DNA from: Synergistaceae bacterium
GTDB lineage: Bacteria; Synergistota; Synergistia; Synergistales; Aminobacteriaceae
Assembly: GCA_031280275.1 (NCBI GenBank)
Contig: JAITGX010000060.1
Coordinates: 1-54,651, forward strand
Length of the DNA stretch: 54,651 nucleotides
Reading direction: 5' to 3'
Shown here in pieces: positions 16,877 through 26,705 of this stretch. A program made the translations under genes and the position numbers. Every line of letters begins with the position of its first letter. The first letter of the stretch is position 1. The notes under the pieces were generated by a model. That model was not told the DNA's origin and ran no database searches. It saw nothing but the letters and a program-made list of their open reading frames with translations.

Positions 16877-18751
16877 ATGGAAATGACGGGCGCTGGGGAG
16901 CGGAAATTTTTAAGGGCGGGCTTTGGGGTTTCCCGCCTGCGGGCGTTACCGCCGGATAGCTTGGACGCCCTGGCCGCGGAGGTGAGAGAGCTGATCACCG
17001 AGGTGGTCGGGGAAAACGGTGGACACCTGGGTTCGTCGCTGGGGGCCGTGGAACTTTGCATCGCGCTCCTGCGGAAGTTCGACCCGCTGGAAGACCGGAT
17101 CATTTTTGACGTAGGGCACCAATCTTACCCCTACAAAATTTTGAGCGACCGCCTGGAGCGCTTCCCCACGCTCCGCGCCCAGGGGGGCGTCAGCGGCTTC
17201 CCCCGCCGCGCGGAAAGCCCCTTCGATCACTTCGACACGGGGCACAGCAGCACCTCCATCTCCGCGGCGTTGGGCTACGCGAAAGCGCGCGACCTTTTGG
17301 AGCAGAGACACCACGTGGTGGCCGTTATAGGCGACGCCTCACTGATCAACGGACTGGCCTTCGAGGCCTTGAACCACGTCAAGGAAACGCAAACCCGCCT
17401 GATCATTGTTCTGAATGACAATAAACACTCCATCAGCCCGCGCGTTGGGGGCTTTGCCACGATGCTGGCGCGCCTCTCCACCAGCACGTCCTACAATAAA
17501 ATCAAGTTCGCCGTCAAGGAGTGCTGCCGTGCGCTCCCCAAGGGCGACGCCCTGGAGAAGACCCTGGAGGGTATCCGCGGCCAGATCAAGTCCCTGGTAA
17601 AGCCCCAAAACATCTTCGACGAGCTGGGCATCAACTACTGGGGACCCTTTGATGGGCACAACATCGGGGAAGCCGAGATGATCTTCGACCTGGCCCGGCG
17701 CTACGACCGGCCCGTGCTGCTGCACTTCAGCACCGTTAAGGGCAAAGGGTTTCCTGAGGCGGAGCGGAATCCCACGAAGTACCACCAGATGGCACCTCGG
17801 TCAGAGCGAGAGTCCCCCAAGGCCTTGACCTGGAGCGAAGCTGCCTCTGGGGCCGTGGAGCGGTTTGCCCAGGTTGACGGCCGCGTCGTCTGCCTGACCG
17901 CCGCCATGGAGACGGGAGCCAGGCTCGAAAACTTCCGAGCCCGCTTTCCTGAACGGTTTTTCGACGTTGGCATCGCAGAAAGCCACATGCTCACCCTTGC
18001 GGCGGGGATGGCGGCTGGGGGGCTGCGCCCGTGGGTGTTCATCTATTCGACGTTTTTGCAGCGCGCCATGGATCAACTGACCCACGACATCGCGCTCCAG
18101 AACCTGCCGGTGGTGCTGATGGTGGACAGAGCCGGCCTGGTGGGGGCGGACGGGGAGACGCACCAGGGGCTCCTGGACGTGGCCTGGGGCCGGGCCGTTC
18201 CCAACTTGGAGATCTACGCCCCAGCGGACGAACCCTCCCTGCGGCAGATGACGGCCCACGCCGCGAGCCGCCAGGGTCCCACCCTCCTCCGTTATCCGCG
18301 CGGCCCCCTGCCGCGCGTTCTGTGCACCGGGCGGGAACCCTTGAGCCCCATCTTGCTCCGCGATGGGGAGGAGTGGGCCCTGGTCGGGCATGGCGTCACC
18401 GTCCGCATTTTGCTCGAGGCGCGGGAGCTGGCGGCGTGCGCTGGCCTTCCCACGCCTGCCATTGTTGACCTGCGGCGCTTAAAACCCTTAGATATAGACT
18501 TTATTGACGAAATTTTGAAGCACTACCCCACCGTTGCCGTCGCGGAGGAGGGTTATCTGGCCGGGGGCGTGGGCGAGGCGATAGCGTCCCGGGCCGCTGA
18601 GACCGGAGCCGCGGCAACCGTCCGAAGGCTGGGCGCGCCTGACCGCTTCATTCCCCACGGAACTGCCGCCCAACAGCGAGAGTTCTGCGGCCTCACCGTG
18701 GAGGACGTCCTGAGCTGCGGCGCGGGCCTGAGCGCCGCCCACACGGCGTGA
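16877..18751 (+). CDS. dxs: 1-deoxy-D-xylulose-5-phosphate synthase
   Basis: Thiamine-diphosphate enzyme joining pyruvate and glyceraldehyde 3-phosphate, the entry to the MEP isoprenoid pathway. About 624 residues. Seen are the N-terminal GGHLGSSLGAVELCIAL and FDVGHQSYPYKIL motifs, the ThDP-Mg motif starting GDASLINGLAFEALN, the pyrimidine-domain segment DVGIAESHMLTLAAGMA with its catalytic Glu, and the C-terminal transketolase domain. ATG 16877 is preceded by GGGAGA; a TTG at 16859 is an alternative. It overlaps tlyA by four bases. Confidence 0.96.
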   Translation: MEMTGAGERKFLRAGFGVSRLRALPPDSLDALAAEVRELITEVVGENGGHLGSSLGAVELCIALLRKFDPLEDRIIFDVGHQSYPYKILSDRLERFPTLRAQGGVSGFPRRAESPFDHFDTGHSSTSISAALGYAKARDLLEQRHHVVAVIGDASLINGLAFEALNHVKETQTRLIIVLNDNKHSISPRVGGFATMLARLSTSTSYNKIKFAVKECCRALPKGDALEKTLEGIRGQIKSLVKPQNIFDELGINYWGPFDGHNIGEAEMIFDLARRYDRPVLLHFSTVKGKGFPEAERNPTKYHQMAPRSERESPKALTWSEAASGAVERFAQVDGRVVCLTAAMETGARLENFRARFPERFFDVGIAESHMLTLAAGMAAGGLRPWVFIYSTFLQRAMDQLTHDIALQNLPVVLMVDRAGLVGADGETHQGLLDVAWGRAVPNLEIYAPADEPSLRQMTAHAASRQGPTLLRYPRGPLPRVLCTGREPLSPILLRDGEEWALVGHGVTVRILLEARELAACAGLPTPAIVDLRRLKPLDIDFIDEILKHYPTVAVAEEGYLAGGVGEAIASRAAETGAAATVRRLGAPDRFIPHGTAAQQREFCGLTVEDVLSCGAGLSAAHTA

Positions 18752-19584
18752 GCTGGAAGACCGGGAAAAACGTCTCACGGGAGCGGCTCGACAAGGTTCT
18801 TGTGGCCCTAAAACTGGCCGAGAGCCGGGCGAGGGCTCAGGCAATGATCTTGGCGGGTTTGGTTTGCGTGGACGGCCAGCGCGCGGACAAGGCGGGCACG
18901 CCCGTGGGACCCAGCTGCGAAATCAAAATTGATGAGGGAAAGCGCTGGGCCAGCCGGGGGGCTTTCAAACTCCTGAAAGCCCTCGAAACATTTAAAATCA
19001 GCGTGGAGGGGCGCATCTGCGTGGACATCGGCGCGTCAACAGGGGGCTTCACGGACGTGCTGTTGAACGCGGGAGCGAAAAAGGTCTACGCCGTGGACGT
19101 GGGATACGGTCAGCTTCTTTCTCGGCTGGCCAAGGACCCCAAGGTGGCGGTTATAGACCGCACCAATGCCCGCACTCTGACGCCTGACCATTTCAACGAC
19201 GCCATCGACCTCGTCGTCTGCGACGCCTCGTTCATCTCGCTGCGCCTGCTGCTTCCGCCGATAGACGCGATTCTTGCGGAAAGGGGAGAGGCGATGGTTT
19301 TGATAAAGCCCCAATTCGAGGCGGGACGCCAGCGCCTGGGACGCGGCGGCGTGGTGCGCGATCCCCTGGTTCACGAGGCCGTGCTGCGCGAGGTGCTGAA
19401 CTTTGCCCTCCAAGAGACCCGCCTCCGTCCTGCGGGCCTCTCTTGGTCCCCCATCCTTGGCCCCGAAGGGAACGTGGAGTTCCTCTGCCGCCTGAACCGG
19501 AACGCCACCGCCCCAATCGACGCCGCAGCGGTGGTCGAGGCCGCCCACCGGGAGCTGGAAGGAGGAAAACACCCCAAGTTGTAA
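18748..19584 (+). CDS. tlyA: TlyA-family rRNA 2'-O-methyltransferase / hemolysin-like protein
   Basis: 278 residues. An N-terminal S4 RNA-binding domain (ERLDKVLVALKLAESRARAQ, about residues 10-70) is followed by an FtsJ-type methyltransferase with the SAM motif VDIGASTGGFTDVLL, then VYAVDVGYGQL, VVCDASFISL and LIKPQFEAG. Family members methylate the 2'-O of cytidines in 16S/23S rRNA. The GTG start overlaps the dxs stop (GTGA), so the two genes are translationally coupled; the dxs-tlyA pairing is common. Confidence 0.93.
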   Translation: MSWKTGKNVSRERLDKVLVALKLAESRARAQAMILAGLVCVDGQRADKAGTPVGPSCEIKIDEGKRWASRGAFKLLKALETFKISVEGRICVDIGASTGGFTDVLLNAGAKKVYAVDVGYGQLLSRLAKDPKVAVIDRTNARTLTPDHFNDAIDLVVCDASFISLRLLLPPIDAILAERGEAMVLIKPQFEAGRQRLGRGGVVRDPLVHEAVLREVLNFALQETRLRPAGLSWSPILGPEGNVEFLCRLNRNATAPIDAAAVVEAAHRELEGGKHPKL

Positions 19585-19835
19585 TGATAGTGTATCATAT
19601 CATTATTATGACGCGACTGATGATACGGATAAACATGCTATCGACTTCTCGATACGCACTTGATCTTTCTCTTGGAGGTGGTCGTCAAACTTTACCTTTA
19701 CGGTGAGGGAGGGGAAGATTCAACGGCGTGTAATCGGGATGCCAGCTTCTGGGGAAGGCGTTTGAGGTTCGCGAGGGCGGTCTAAACGAAAATCAAGTTG
19801 AGTGGGTCAGCCACTCATTCAGGGAGGTCGGTGCG
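19585..19835. other. Intergenic region before glgB
   Basis: No gene seen. It holds an AT-rich inverted repeat AATGATA-N8-TATCATT just after tlyA (19582-19603) and a small hairpin GAGTGG-GTCAG-CCACTC at 19800-19816 immediately before the glgB ribosome binding site. Either could be regulatory. Confidence 0.35.
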
Positions 19836-21782
19836 ATGCCGAAGCAATCCGCGAAAATCGGGAACAAAGTTCAGTACGACGAGTCCATCCTGACCGACTA
19901 CGACATTTACCTTTTCAAACAGGGAACTCACTACACCCTGTACGAAAAAATGGGCGCTCACAGGATCACCTCGAAAAAGGGTGAGGAAGGGGTTTTCTTC
20001 GCCGTTTGGGCTCCCAACGCCCAGAGCGTCAGCCTCGTGGGCAACTTCAACGGGTGGAACCGCTCCTCTCATCCTCTGGCGGCCCGCTGGGACGGAAGCG
20101 GGATATGGGAGGGCTTCATCCCCGGCCTGAAGAAGTGGGACCTCTATAAGTTCCATCTCAAAAACAGCCGGGGCGAGCACAAGGACAAGATGGATCCCTT
20201 TTCGGCGTTTTTCGAGGTGGCGCCGCGTACGTCCTCTATCCTGCACTGGCCCGACTACCCGTGGAGCGACGGGGAGTGGATGGCGTCGCGAAGCCGGCAC
20301 ACGTCCCTCTTTACGCCTTGGTCGGTGTACGAGGTGCATCTGGGTTCCTGGCGGCGGCACTGGGACGACGGACTGTCGCTTTCCTACCGGGAGCTGGCGG
20401 AGGAACTTCCCCGCTACTGCAAGGAAATGGGCTTCACCGCCGTGGAAATGTTACCGGTGATGGAACACCCTTTTTACGGCTCCTGGGGCTACCAGACCCT
20501 GGGATACTTCGCCCCCTCCAGCCGCTACGGAACCCCGGAGGACTTCATGTACCTGGTGGACAAGCTCCACCAGAACGGCCTGGTGGTGATTCTGGACTGG
20601 GTTCCCAGTCACTTCCCCTCTGACGATTTTGGCCTCGCTCGCTACGACGGAACGGCCCTTTACGAGCACGAGGACCCGCGCAAAGGCTACCATCCCGACT
20701 GGAGCAGCTATATTTTCAATTACAGCCGGAACGAGGTTCGGAGCTACCTGATTTCCAGCGCGGTTTACTGGCTCGACCGTTACCACATCGACGGCCTGCG
20801 TATCGATGCCGTGGCCTCCATGCTGCACCTGGACTACTCCAGAAAAGCCGGGGAGTGGGAGCCCAACGTTCACGGCGGCCGCGAGAATCTCGAGGCCATC
20901 GCCTTTTTGCGGGACTTGAACAAGGAAGTCTACGGCCGCTTTCCCGACGTTCAGACCATCGCCGAGGAGTCCACGGACTGGCCCATGGTGACGCGTCCCG
21001 TCTTTCTGGGAGGGCTGGGGTTTGGCATGAAGTGGAACATGGGCTGGATGCACGACACCTTGGACTACATGTCCCGCGACCCCATACACCGCAGTTACCA
21101 CCACAACCGGCTTACCTTCAGCATCTGGTACGCCTTCAGCGAGAACTTCATGCTCCCCATCTCCCATGACGAGGTTGTCCATGGTAAAAGCTCACTGATG
21201 AACAAAATGGCCGGCGACTGGTGGCAGCGCCGCGCCAACTTCCGCCTGCTGCTGGGCTACATGTGGACGCACCCTGGAAAAAAACTGCTTTTCATGGGCT
21301 GCGAACTGGGGCAGGGACTGGAGTGGAACCATGACACCGCCTTGGAGTGGCACCTTTTGGATGACCCGGACTTTCAGGGCCTCCAACGGTGGGTTAAAGA
21401 CCTGAACGCCGCGCTGCTGCGCCTTCCGCCCCTTTACGAGCGGGATTTCACCCAGGACGGTTTCCGATGGGTGGACTGCACCGACTGGGAGAAGAGCGTT
21501 CTGGCATACCTGCGCAAGGGCGCGGCGGAAGGGGAGTACGTCCTAACCGTTCTAAACTTCACGCCTATACCGCGCTGGCACTACCGTATCGGGGTTCCCC
21601 AGGGCGGCTGGTGGGCGGAAATACTCAACAGCGACTCCCCGATTTACGGGGGCGGCGGCATCGGCAACGCTGGGGGGATGGAGGCGGAGGCCGTTTCCTG
21701 CCACGGACTGGGCTGGTCGCTCCCCCTGACCCTGCCTCCCCTGTCCGCCGTCATTTTTCATTCGGATCAAAAACAAAAGTAG
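19836..21782 (+). CDS. glgB: 1,4-alpha-glucan branching enzyme
   Basis: Introduces alpha-1,6 branches into glycogen. 648 residues. A CBM48-like N-terminal domain (VFFAVWAPNAQSVSLVGNFNGW) is followed by the GH13 barrel with the four conserved regions: DWVPSHFPSD, GLRIDAVASML (nucleophile Asp), TIAEEST (acid/base Glu) and ISHDEVVHGKSS. A C-terminal beta domain follows. These are the GH13 subfamily 9 hallmarks. GGGAGG precedes the ATG. It is immediately followed by a GH57 gene on the same strand, suggesting a small alpha-glucan unit. Confidence 0.95.
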   Translation: MPKQSAKIGNKVQYDESILTDYDIYLFKQGTHYTLYEKMGAHRITSKKGEEGVFFAVWAPNAQSVSLVGNFNGWNRSSHPLAARWDGSGIWEGFIPGLKKWDLYKFHLKNSRGEHKDKMDPFSAFFEVAPRTSSILHWPDYPWSDGEWMASRSRHTSLFTPWSVYEVHLGSWRRHWDDGLSLSYRELAEELPRYCKEMGFTAVEMLPVMEHPFYGSWGYQTLGYFAPSSRYGTPEDFMYLVDKLHQNGLVVILDWVPSHFPSDDFGLARYDGTALYEHEDPRKGYHPDWSSYIFNYSRNEVRSYLISSAVYWLDRYHIDGLRIDAVASMLHLDYSRKAGEWEPNVHGGRENLEAIAFLRDLNKEVYGRFPDVQTIAEESTDWPMVTRPVFLGGLGFGMKWNMGWMHDTLDYMSRDPIHRSYHHNRLTFSIWYAFSENFMLPISHDEVVHGKSSLMNKMAGDWWQRRANFRLLLGYMWTHPGKKLLFMGCELGQGLEWNHDTALEWHLLDDPDFQGLQRWVKDLNAALLRLPPLYERDFTQDGFRWVDCTDWEKSVLAYLRKGAAEGEYVLTVLNFTPIPRWHYRIGVPQGGWWAEILNSDSPIYGGGGIGNAGGMEAEAVSCHGLGWSLPLTLPPLSAVIFHSDQKQK

Positions 21783-21797
21783 GAGGTGGCAAACTGT

Positions 21798-24227
21798 ATG
21801 GCACGCTACGTCTGCATACACGGCCATTTTTACCAGCCTCCGCGGGAAAATCCCTGGCTGGAGCTGTTGGAGATTCAGGAGTCGGCTGCGCCGTGGCACG
21901 ATTGGAACGACCGTATCACGGCGGAATGCTACCACCGCAACACCGCGTCCCGCATCCTGGACAAGAAGGGAAACATACGAAAGATCTGCAACAACTACTC
22001 CCTTATGAGCTTCAACGTGGGGCCCACCCTTCTGTCCTGGCTGAAGGAAAAAGCGCCGCGCACCTACCGGGGAATCCTCGACGCGGACGCCCTGGGAGGC
22101 AGGCGTTTTTCAGGGCATGGCACCGCCCTGGCTCAGGTCTACAACCACATGATCATGCCCTTGGCGAACCAGCGGGACAAAGTTACCCAGGTGAAGTGGG
22201 GCATAGCGGACTTCAAGAGCCATTTCGGACGTATGCCGGAGGGCATGTGGCTCGCCGAGACGGCGGTGGACACGGAGACGCTGGAGACCCTGGCCGAGAA
22301 CGGGATACGCTTCACTATCCTGGCGCCCAAACAGGCCAGCGAGGTCCGCCGTTTGAACGACGCCCCCAGCGCGTGGCGCGACGTCAAGTGGGAAAAAATC
22401 GATCCCAGTCAGGCTTACCTTTGCAATCTCCCGTCTGGAAAGAAGATTGTCCTTTTCTTCTACGACGGGGCGTTGTCCCAGTCCATCGCCTTCGGTGGAC
22501 TTCTGAACGACGGGGCCCTCTACGCCAAGCAGCTGATCGGCGCCAGGCCGGACGGCGATGCCCCATCCCTTTCTCATGTGGCCACGGACGGGGAGTCCTA
22601 TGGGCACCACCACAAGCATGGAGACATGGCCCTCGCCTACTGCCTCCAAAGCATTGAGGGCGGGAGCGAGGCGACACTCACGGTTTACGGGGAATTTTTG
22701 GAGAAAAACCCTCCCCTGTGGGAGGTGCGCATCGTGGAAAACTCCTCGTGGAGCTGCGCGCACGGTGTGGAGCGGTGGAGGGATAACTGCGGCTGCTCCA
22801 CCGGAACGCTGAACTATCATCAAAAATGGAGGGCTCCCCTGCGCGCCGCCCTGGATTGGCTGCGCGGCAAGCTTATCCCGCTTTTCGAACAGGAGGGAGC
22901 CAAGTACCTGAAGGCCCCCTGGGAGGCGCGGGACGACTACATCGCGGTGGTCCTCGACCGCTCGCGGGAGGCCGTGGAGGGCTGGCTGGCCGCCCACGCC
23001 GCGCGTCCCCTGACGGAGGAGGAAAAGACACGAACCCTGAAGCTGCTGGAGTGCCAGAGGTCCGCTCTCTTGATGTACACCAGCTGCGGCTGGTTCTTCG
23101 ACGAAATTTCGGGCTTGGAGGCCGTGCAGATTCTCCGCTACGCGGCGCGGGCCATTCACCTGACGCGGGAGCTGACCGGCCTCGACTTCGAGATGGAGTT
23201 CGCGCGGCTGCTGGAGAAAGCGCCCAGCAACGTCCCGGAATTCGTCAACGGTAAGCGGGTCTACGACCTGCTGGTGAAGCCCACCCAGGTCTCCTTCGAG
23301 CGGCTAGCCGCTCACTATGGCATGGTATCCCTGTTCCCGGACTTCACTCCTGAGTTTCCCGCCCGGCTCTCCGAGGGTTGCTGGACTGTGACGGGGAAGG
23401 TGGCGGCCAGCGAAAACAGCCCTGGCGTGCCAGGTTCACGAGCCTTCACAGCCGGTGAGGCGGAGATCTCGTCCAGCGTCACCTGGGAGAAGAAGACGTT
23501 CCTGTTCGCCGCTAACTACCGGGCGGACACCTCCGTAGTCTGCGGCGTGGTTCCTGAGTCGGAGGAGGCACGGAAGCGGCTCTTGGGAGACGTTCAGGCA
23601 CTGAGGGGCTTTTTCACCGCGCCCACCGATGAGAGAATGGTGGCAGCCTTTGGGCACAGGATTTTCTCGCTGCGTCACACCCTGCGCGACGCCCAGAGGA
23701 GCCTGCTGAATAAGCTTCTGAAACACGACGTCTCGCGCATCGAGATCAGCTTGCGCGAGATCGTGCACGACTACAACGGTCTGTTCGAGTTCTTGTCGGT
23801 ATTGGGCATTAACGCCCCGACAGTCATTCGCTCGGCGGCGGGTATCGCACTGACCGCAGACGTTGTCCATCAGCTGGAGGCGGAAATCCCAGACATCGAG
23901 GCCGTGCGCCGCAACATAACGCGCGCCCATCAGTGGAACGTGACGCTGGACAACGAACAGATCACCTTCACCCTGAACACCTGGATGATACGGGAGATGA
24001 CCAGAGTTCACGGGTCCCCCGCGGAGCCCGCTCGGATGGAGCGGCTGCGCGGCGTTTTGTCGCTTTTCTTGGACGAGTTCAAGTGGCCGTTGGATACTTA
24101 CGAGCTTCAAAACCTCTACCACGCCACTCGGCTTCATCCCCAGATGAGCCACGCCTCCTCTGAATCGCGCGAGGCGTTCTTGAAGCTGGGCAAGACCCTC
24201 CACTTCAGTCCCGAAGCGCTGGGGTAG
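21798..24227 (+). CDS. GH57-type glycoside hydrolase (DUF3536-containing)
   Basis: About 809 residues. The N-terminus YVCIHGHFYQPPRENPWLE and MPEGMWLAETAVDTETLETL are typical of glycoside hydrolase family 57: the first HGHFYQPP loop and the nucleophile-region WLAE. HVATDGESYGHHHKHGDMAL supplies a histidine- and acid-rich motif. The second half is helical and matches the DUF3536-type architecture from memory. Substrate unknown; the glgB neighbour, 15 bp upstream, suggests alpha-glucan. ATG 21798 follows AGGAGG by 11 bases; a GTG at 21786 overlaps that site and is less likely. Confidence 0.85.
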   Translation: MARYVCIHGHFYQPPRENPWLELLEIQESAAPWHDWNDRITAECYHRNTASRILDKKGNIRKICNNYSLMSFNVGPTLLSWLKEKAPRTYRGILDADALGGRRFSGHGTALAQVYNHMIMPLANQRDKVTQVKWGIADFKSHFGRMPEGMWLAETAVDTETLETLAENGIRFTILAPKQASEVRRLNDAPSAWRDVKWEKIDPSQAYLCNLPSGKKIVLFFYDGALSQSIAFGGLLNDGALYAKQLIGARPDGDAPSLSHVATDGESYGHHHKHGDMALAYCLQSIEGGSEATLTVYGEFLEKNPPLWEVRIVENSSWSCAHGVERWRDNCGCSTGTLNYHQKWRAPLRAALDWLRGKLIPLFEQEGAKYLKAPWEARDDYIAVVLDRSREAVEGWLAAHAARPLTEEEKTRTLKLLECQRSALLMYTSCGWFFDEISGLEAVQILRYAARAIHLTRELTGLDFEMEFARLLEKAPSNVPEFVNGKRVYDLLVKPTQVSFERLAAHYGMVSLFPDFTPEFPARLSEGCWTVTGKVAASENSPGVPGSRAFTAGEAEISSSVTWEKKTFLFAANYRADTSVVCGVVPESEEARKRLLGDVQALRGFFTAPTDERMVAAFGHRIFSLRHTLRDAQRSLLNKLLKHDVSRIEISLREIVHDYNGLFEFLSVLGINAPTVIRSAAGIALTADVVHQLEAEIPDIEAVRRNITRAHQWNVTLDNEQITFTLNTWMIREMTRVHGSPAEPARMERLRGVLSLFLDEFKWPLDTYELQNLYHATRLHPQMSHASSESREAFLKLGKTLHFSPEALG

Positions 24228-24270
24228 GAAAGCCCTGCAGTACAAATATTTCAAATATCTCAAAATAGAA

Positions 24271-24290
24271 GGGGGCGAGTGATCGCCTCC
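24271..24290 (-). terminator. Terminator of the OmpH-like gene
   Basis: On the minus strand GGAGGCGA-TCAC-TCGCCCCC is followed by TTCTATTTT, 18 bp after the stop codon at 24308. It lies between convergent genes. Confidence 0.6.
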
Positions 24291-24307
24291 TCCTGTCTGC
24301 TTTGCCG

Positions 24308-24862
24308 TTATTTCTTCCCGCTGACCAGACGGCGGATCACATCGTCCGTGATGTCCGTTCCCCCCAGGTACACGGAATTCCGTTCCAAAATCACCGTCAT
24401 TTTTTTGCTCACCATGACGATTTCCAGGGCCTGGCGGCACTCCTGCAAGATGGGGGTCATCAGGCGGCCTTCCTCTTGGTTGAGCCGGAGCTGCCGGGCC
24501 TGAGCGATCTCGTTTCTTTTCGCTGGGTCCTTTTCGCCGGAGAGGCTCTGGTCGAAGTCAGAGAATACTTTCAACAAGTCCGCGGACTTCGAGATCAGGG
24601 ATTTCGTGTCTGAGTCCGTCTCCTTCCCGATGATCTGCTCTGGGGTACCCTCCAAAGAACGGCTCAAGAAGAGCAGAAGCCGGGTCGCCTCGTCGAACCT
24701 AGGGTGCTGAAACAGGATCTTCTGAGAATCGACAACGCCTACCGTGTCCGCCGCGCCCGCCGCGGTCTCCGCGAGCACCACAAGGGCCATGCCCAACAAT
24801 ATCCATTTTTTCAGGCTCAAAAACGGGTTGGGGATAAAATACGTCACTTGGCAACCTCCCAT
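24308..24862 (-). CDS. OmpH/Skp-like periplasmic chaperone
   Basis: 184 residues. A hydrophobic signal segment (ILLGMALVVLAETAAGA) precedes GVVDSQKILFQHPRFDEA, the conserved start of mature OmpH proteins, then a long charged helical region (the tentacle coiled coil, with RNEIAQARQLRLNQEEGRLM), and a C-terminal AVILERNSVYLGG-like strand (VILERNSVYLGGTDIT). Skp-like proteins hold unfolded outer-membrane proteins in the periplasm, so this supports a diderm envelope. The gene is transcribed alone. An internal ATG (MALVVLAE) is too far in to be preferred. Confidence 0.85.
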   Translation of the reverse strand: MGGCQVTYFIPNPFLSLKKWILLGMALVVLAETAAGAADTVGVVDSQKILFQHPRFDEATRLLLFLSRSLEGTPEQIIGKETDSDTKSLISKSADLLKVFSDFDQSLSGEKDPAKRNEIAQARQLRLNQEEGRLMTPILQECRQALEIVMVSKKMTVILERNSVYLGGTDITDDVIRRLVSGKK

Positions 24863-24970
24863 TTTCAGATTCGCCCGCGCGGGAAAACGCGGGTCGGAAT
24901 AAAAACCACTTTATAGAAAATTGTACCACAGAAGGCGCGCCCATGCGGACACCGGCGGGCCAGGGGCGCG

Positions 24971-24997
24971 AAAAATTCAGGGAGCCTTTCGGCTCCC
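24971..24997 (-). terminator. Terminator of uxuA-uxuB
   Basis: Minus strand GGGAGCC-GAAA-GGCTCCC followed by TGAATTTTT, about 65 bp after the uxuB stop. Confidence 0.8.
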
Positions 24998-25060
24998 TTC
25001 GTCAGGCTGTATCGTTTACGTGAAGACGGCCCCGTACCGGCGCCGTCGCTCGATACCGCG

Positions 25061-26674
25061 TCAAAGCTCAAGGGCATCCGTTAGGGTTTGGCGCGCGGAT
25101 CCCTTACCGGCCAGCATTTTAACAAATAAACGCTCTATCTTTTCTCCCAGGCCAGCTTCGAGCAAATCAACCGCAAACAGCGCCTTATTTGACAAAAAGG
25201 GCTTCAATTGGCCTCGATAACTGTCAGGAGAACCTGCCCTGATTCCCTCCAGGCCCTTTTGGAGTTCTGGAAGCATTGGGTCGCCGCTGAGTTCCATCGG
25301 GAGAAGATTATCGTCAACGCCCAACAGATATCGAAACCACGCGGCGATCACCAACGGGATGGCGGTCAGGCTGGCGGCCTCCAGATCTGGGCGTTTCACG
25401 TAGGCTTTGATCGTTTCGCCGTAGCGAATGGGTATTTTCTGGCTCGTGTCTGTAGCGATCCTCTGCGGGGTGTCCGGAATGTACGGGTTTGGCAGGCGCT
25501 CTTCCAGAACTTCGCGGAGGAAATCCCGCGGGCTGAATATTCCAGGGTCCATCACCACGGGCAGTCCCTCCTTACAGCCAATTCGCTCTGCCAGGCCCTT
25601 CAAAGCCGGGACGCCCATCTCCGCCGCTATGCTGTCATATCCCAACAAACAGCCGTAAATGGCCAGGGCCGTGTGAAGAGGGTTAAGGCATGTGCAGACC
25701 TTCATCGTCTCCGTCTTGTTCACTGTCTCTTGATTCGTGAAGTAGACTCCCGCGTCTTCGAGTTTCGGCCGTCCCGCTGGGAACCGGTCCTCTATCACCA
25801 GGTACTGAGGTATTTCCGCGTTTGCAAAGGGGGCGATATGCGTTCCCTGCGATGTGACGACAGTACCCATATCCTCTATCCCCCTGGCGGTCAGCGTGTC
25901 ATACACGGCCCTCGAAGGGCGGGGCGTTATCTTGTCGATCATGCTCCAGGGAAACGAGACTTGGTTTTCATCCGACAGCCATGGCACGAAACGCTCGCCG
26001 ACGAAGCCGGACTCCCGCCAAGCCGCCGCGATTTTGAGCACCGCGCTTCGCAGCTTTTCCCCGTTGCGGCTGCAATTATCCATGCTGACCATTGCCATAG
26101 GCCTGGCTCCTGATTGGAAGCGCTCCCAAAGCAGCCACGCGGTCAAAGCCATGACGCTCTTTGCTTTTTCGGGAGAGGACGCCATATCTTCCTTGGCTGC
26201 GGCGGTCAGTTCCCCCTTCATGTCCGTCAGCGCGTAACCCTTCTCCGTGACCGTAAAACTCGCCATCTGAAGGGAGGGACTGCGAAATATCTCCGCCAAT
26301 CGTTCCCTGCCCCTATCCGCTCGTATGGCTTCCGCCACGGACGCGACCGTGTCAAGCTCAAGCGAACCGTCAGCGGCCATCCCAACGGACAGAGCCAAGT
26401 TGTCAAACGGATCGTATATCTTGTCTATGATTTCGTAGTCAAACGTTTCTACGGCGATTATTCCCGAATCCGCAAGCCCGCGGTTGAGCAGGGAGTGGTT
26501 CAGGCGGGCTATGAAACTTCGGAATATGTTTCCCGCTCCAAAGTGAATCCATGTCGGGTTCTTCACGGTTCGCGCCGACATGTCCGCAACGCCGTAAGCC
26601 GGAAGCGAAACTCCGGCCGATGTCCAATCACGCTTCTGAGCCGCGTCCATAATGCCGCGCCTGTCGAGTCTCAT
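25061..26674 (-). CDS. uxuB: Mannitol dehydrogenase family oxidoreductase, probable fructuronate reductase
   Basis: About 537 residues of the polyol-specific long-chain dehydrogenase family. WIHFGAGNIFRSF is the N-terminal NAD-binding region; VVTSQGTHIAPF lies in the middle; TMKVCTCLNPLHTALAIYG holds the catalytic Lys-x-x-x-x-Asn-x-x-His pattern. With uxuA adjacent, reduction of D-fructuronate to D-mannonate is the most likely reaction; tagaturonate or mannitol are alternatives. The ATG at 26674 follows AGGTGA; a GTG at 26683 is possible. A hairpin element lies between it and uxuA. Confidence 0.88.
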   Translation of the reverse strand: MRLDRRGIMDAAQKRDWTSAGVSLPAYGVADMSARTVKNPTWIHFGAGNIFRSFIARLNHSLLNRGLADSGIIAVETFDYEIIDKIYDPFDNLALSVGMAADGSLELDTVASVAEAIRADRGRERLAEIFRSPSLQMASFTVTEKGYALTDMKGELTAAAKEDMASSPEKAKSVMALTAWLLWERFQSGARPMAMVSMDNCSRNGEKLRSAVLKIAAAWRESGFVGERFVPWLSDENQVSFPWSMIDKITPRPSRAVYDTLTARGIEDMGTVVTSQGTHIAPFANAEIPQYLVIEDRFPAGRPKLEDAGVYFTNQETVNKTETMKVCTCLNPLHTALAIYGCLLGYDSIAAEMGVPALKGLAERIGCKEGLPVVMDPGIFSPRDFLREVLEERLPNPYIPDTPQRIATDTSQKIPIRYGETIKAYVKRPDLEAASLTAIPLVIAAWFRYLLGVDDNLLPMELSGDPMLPELQKGLEGIRAGSPDSYRGQLKPFLSNKALFAVDLLEAGLGEKIERLFVKMLAGKGSARQTLTDALEL

Positions 26675-26705
26675 CTTGTTCACCTATCCGTTCGTCTTCT
26701 TAATA

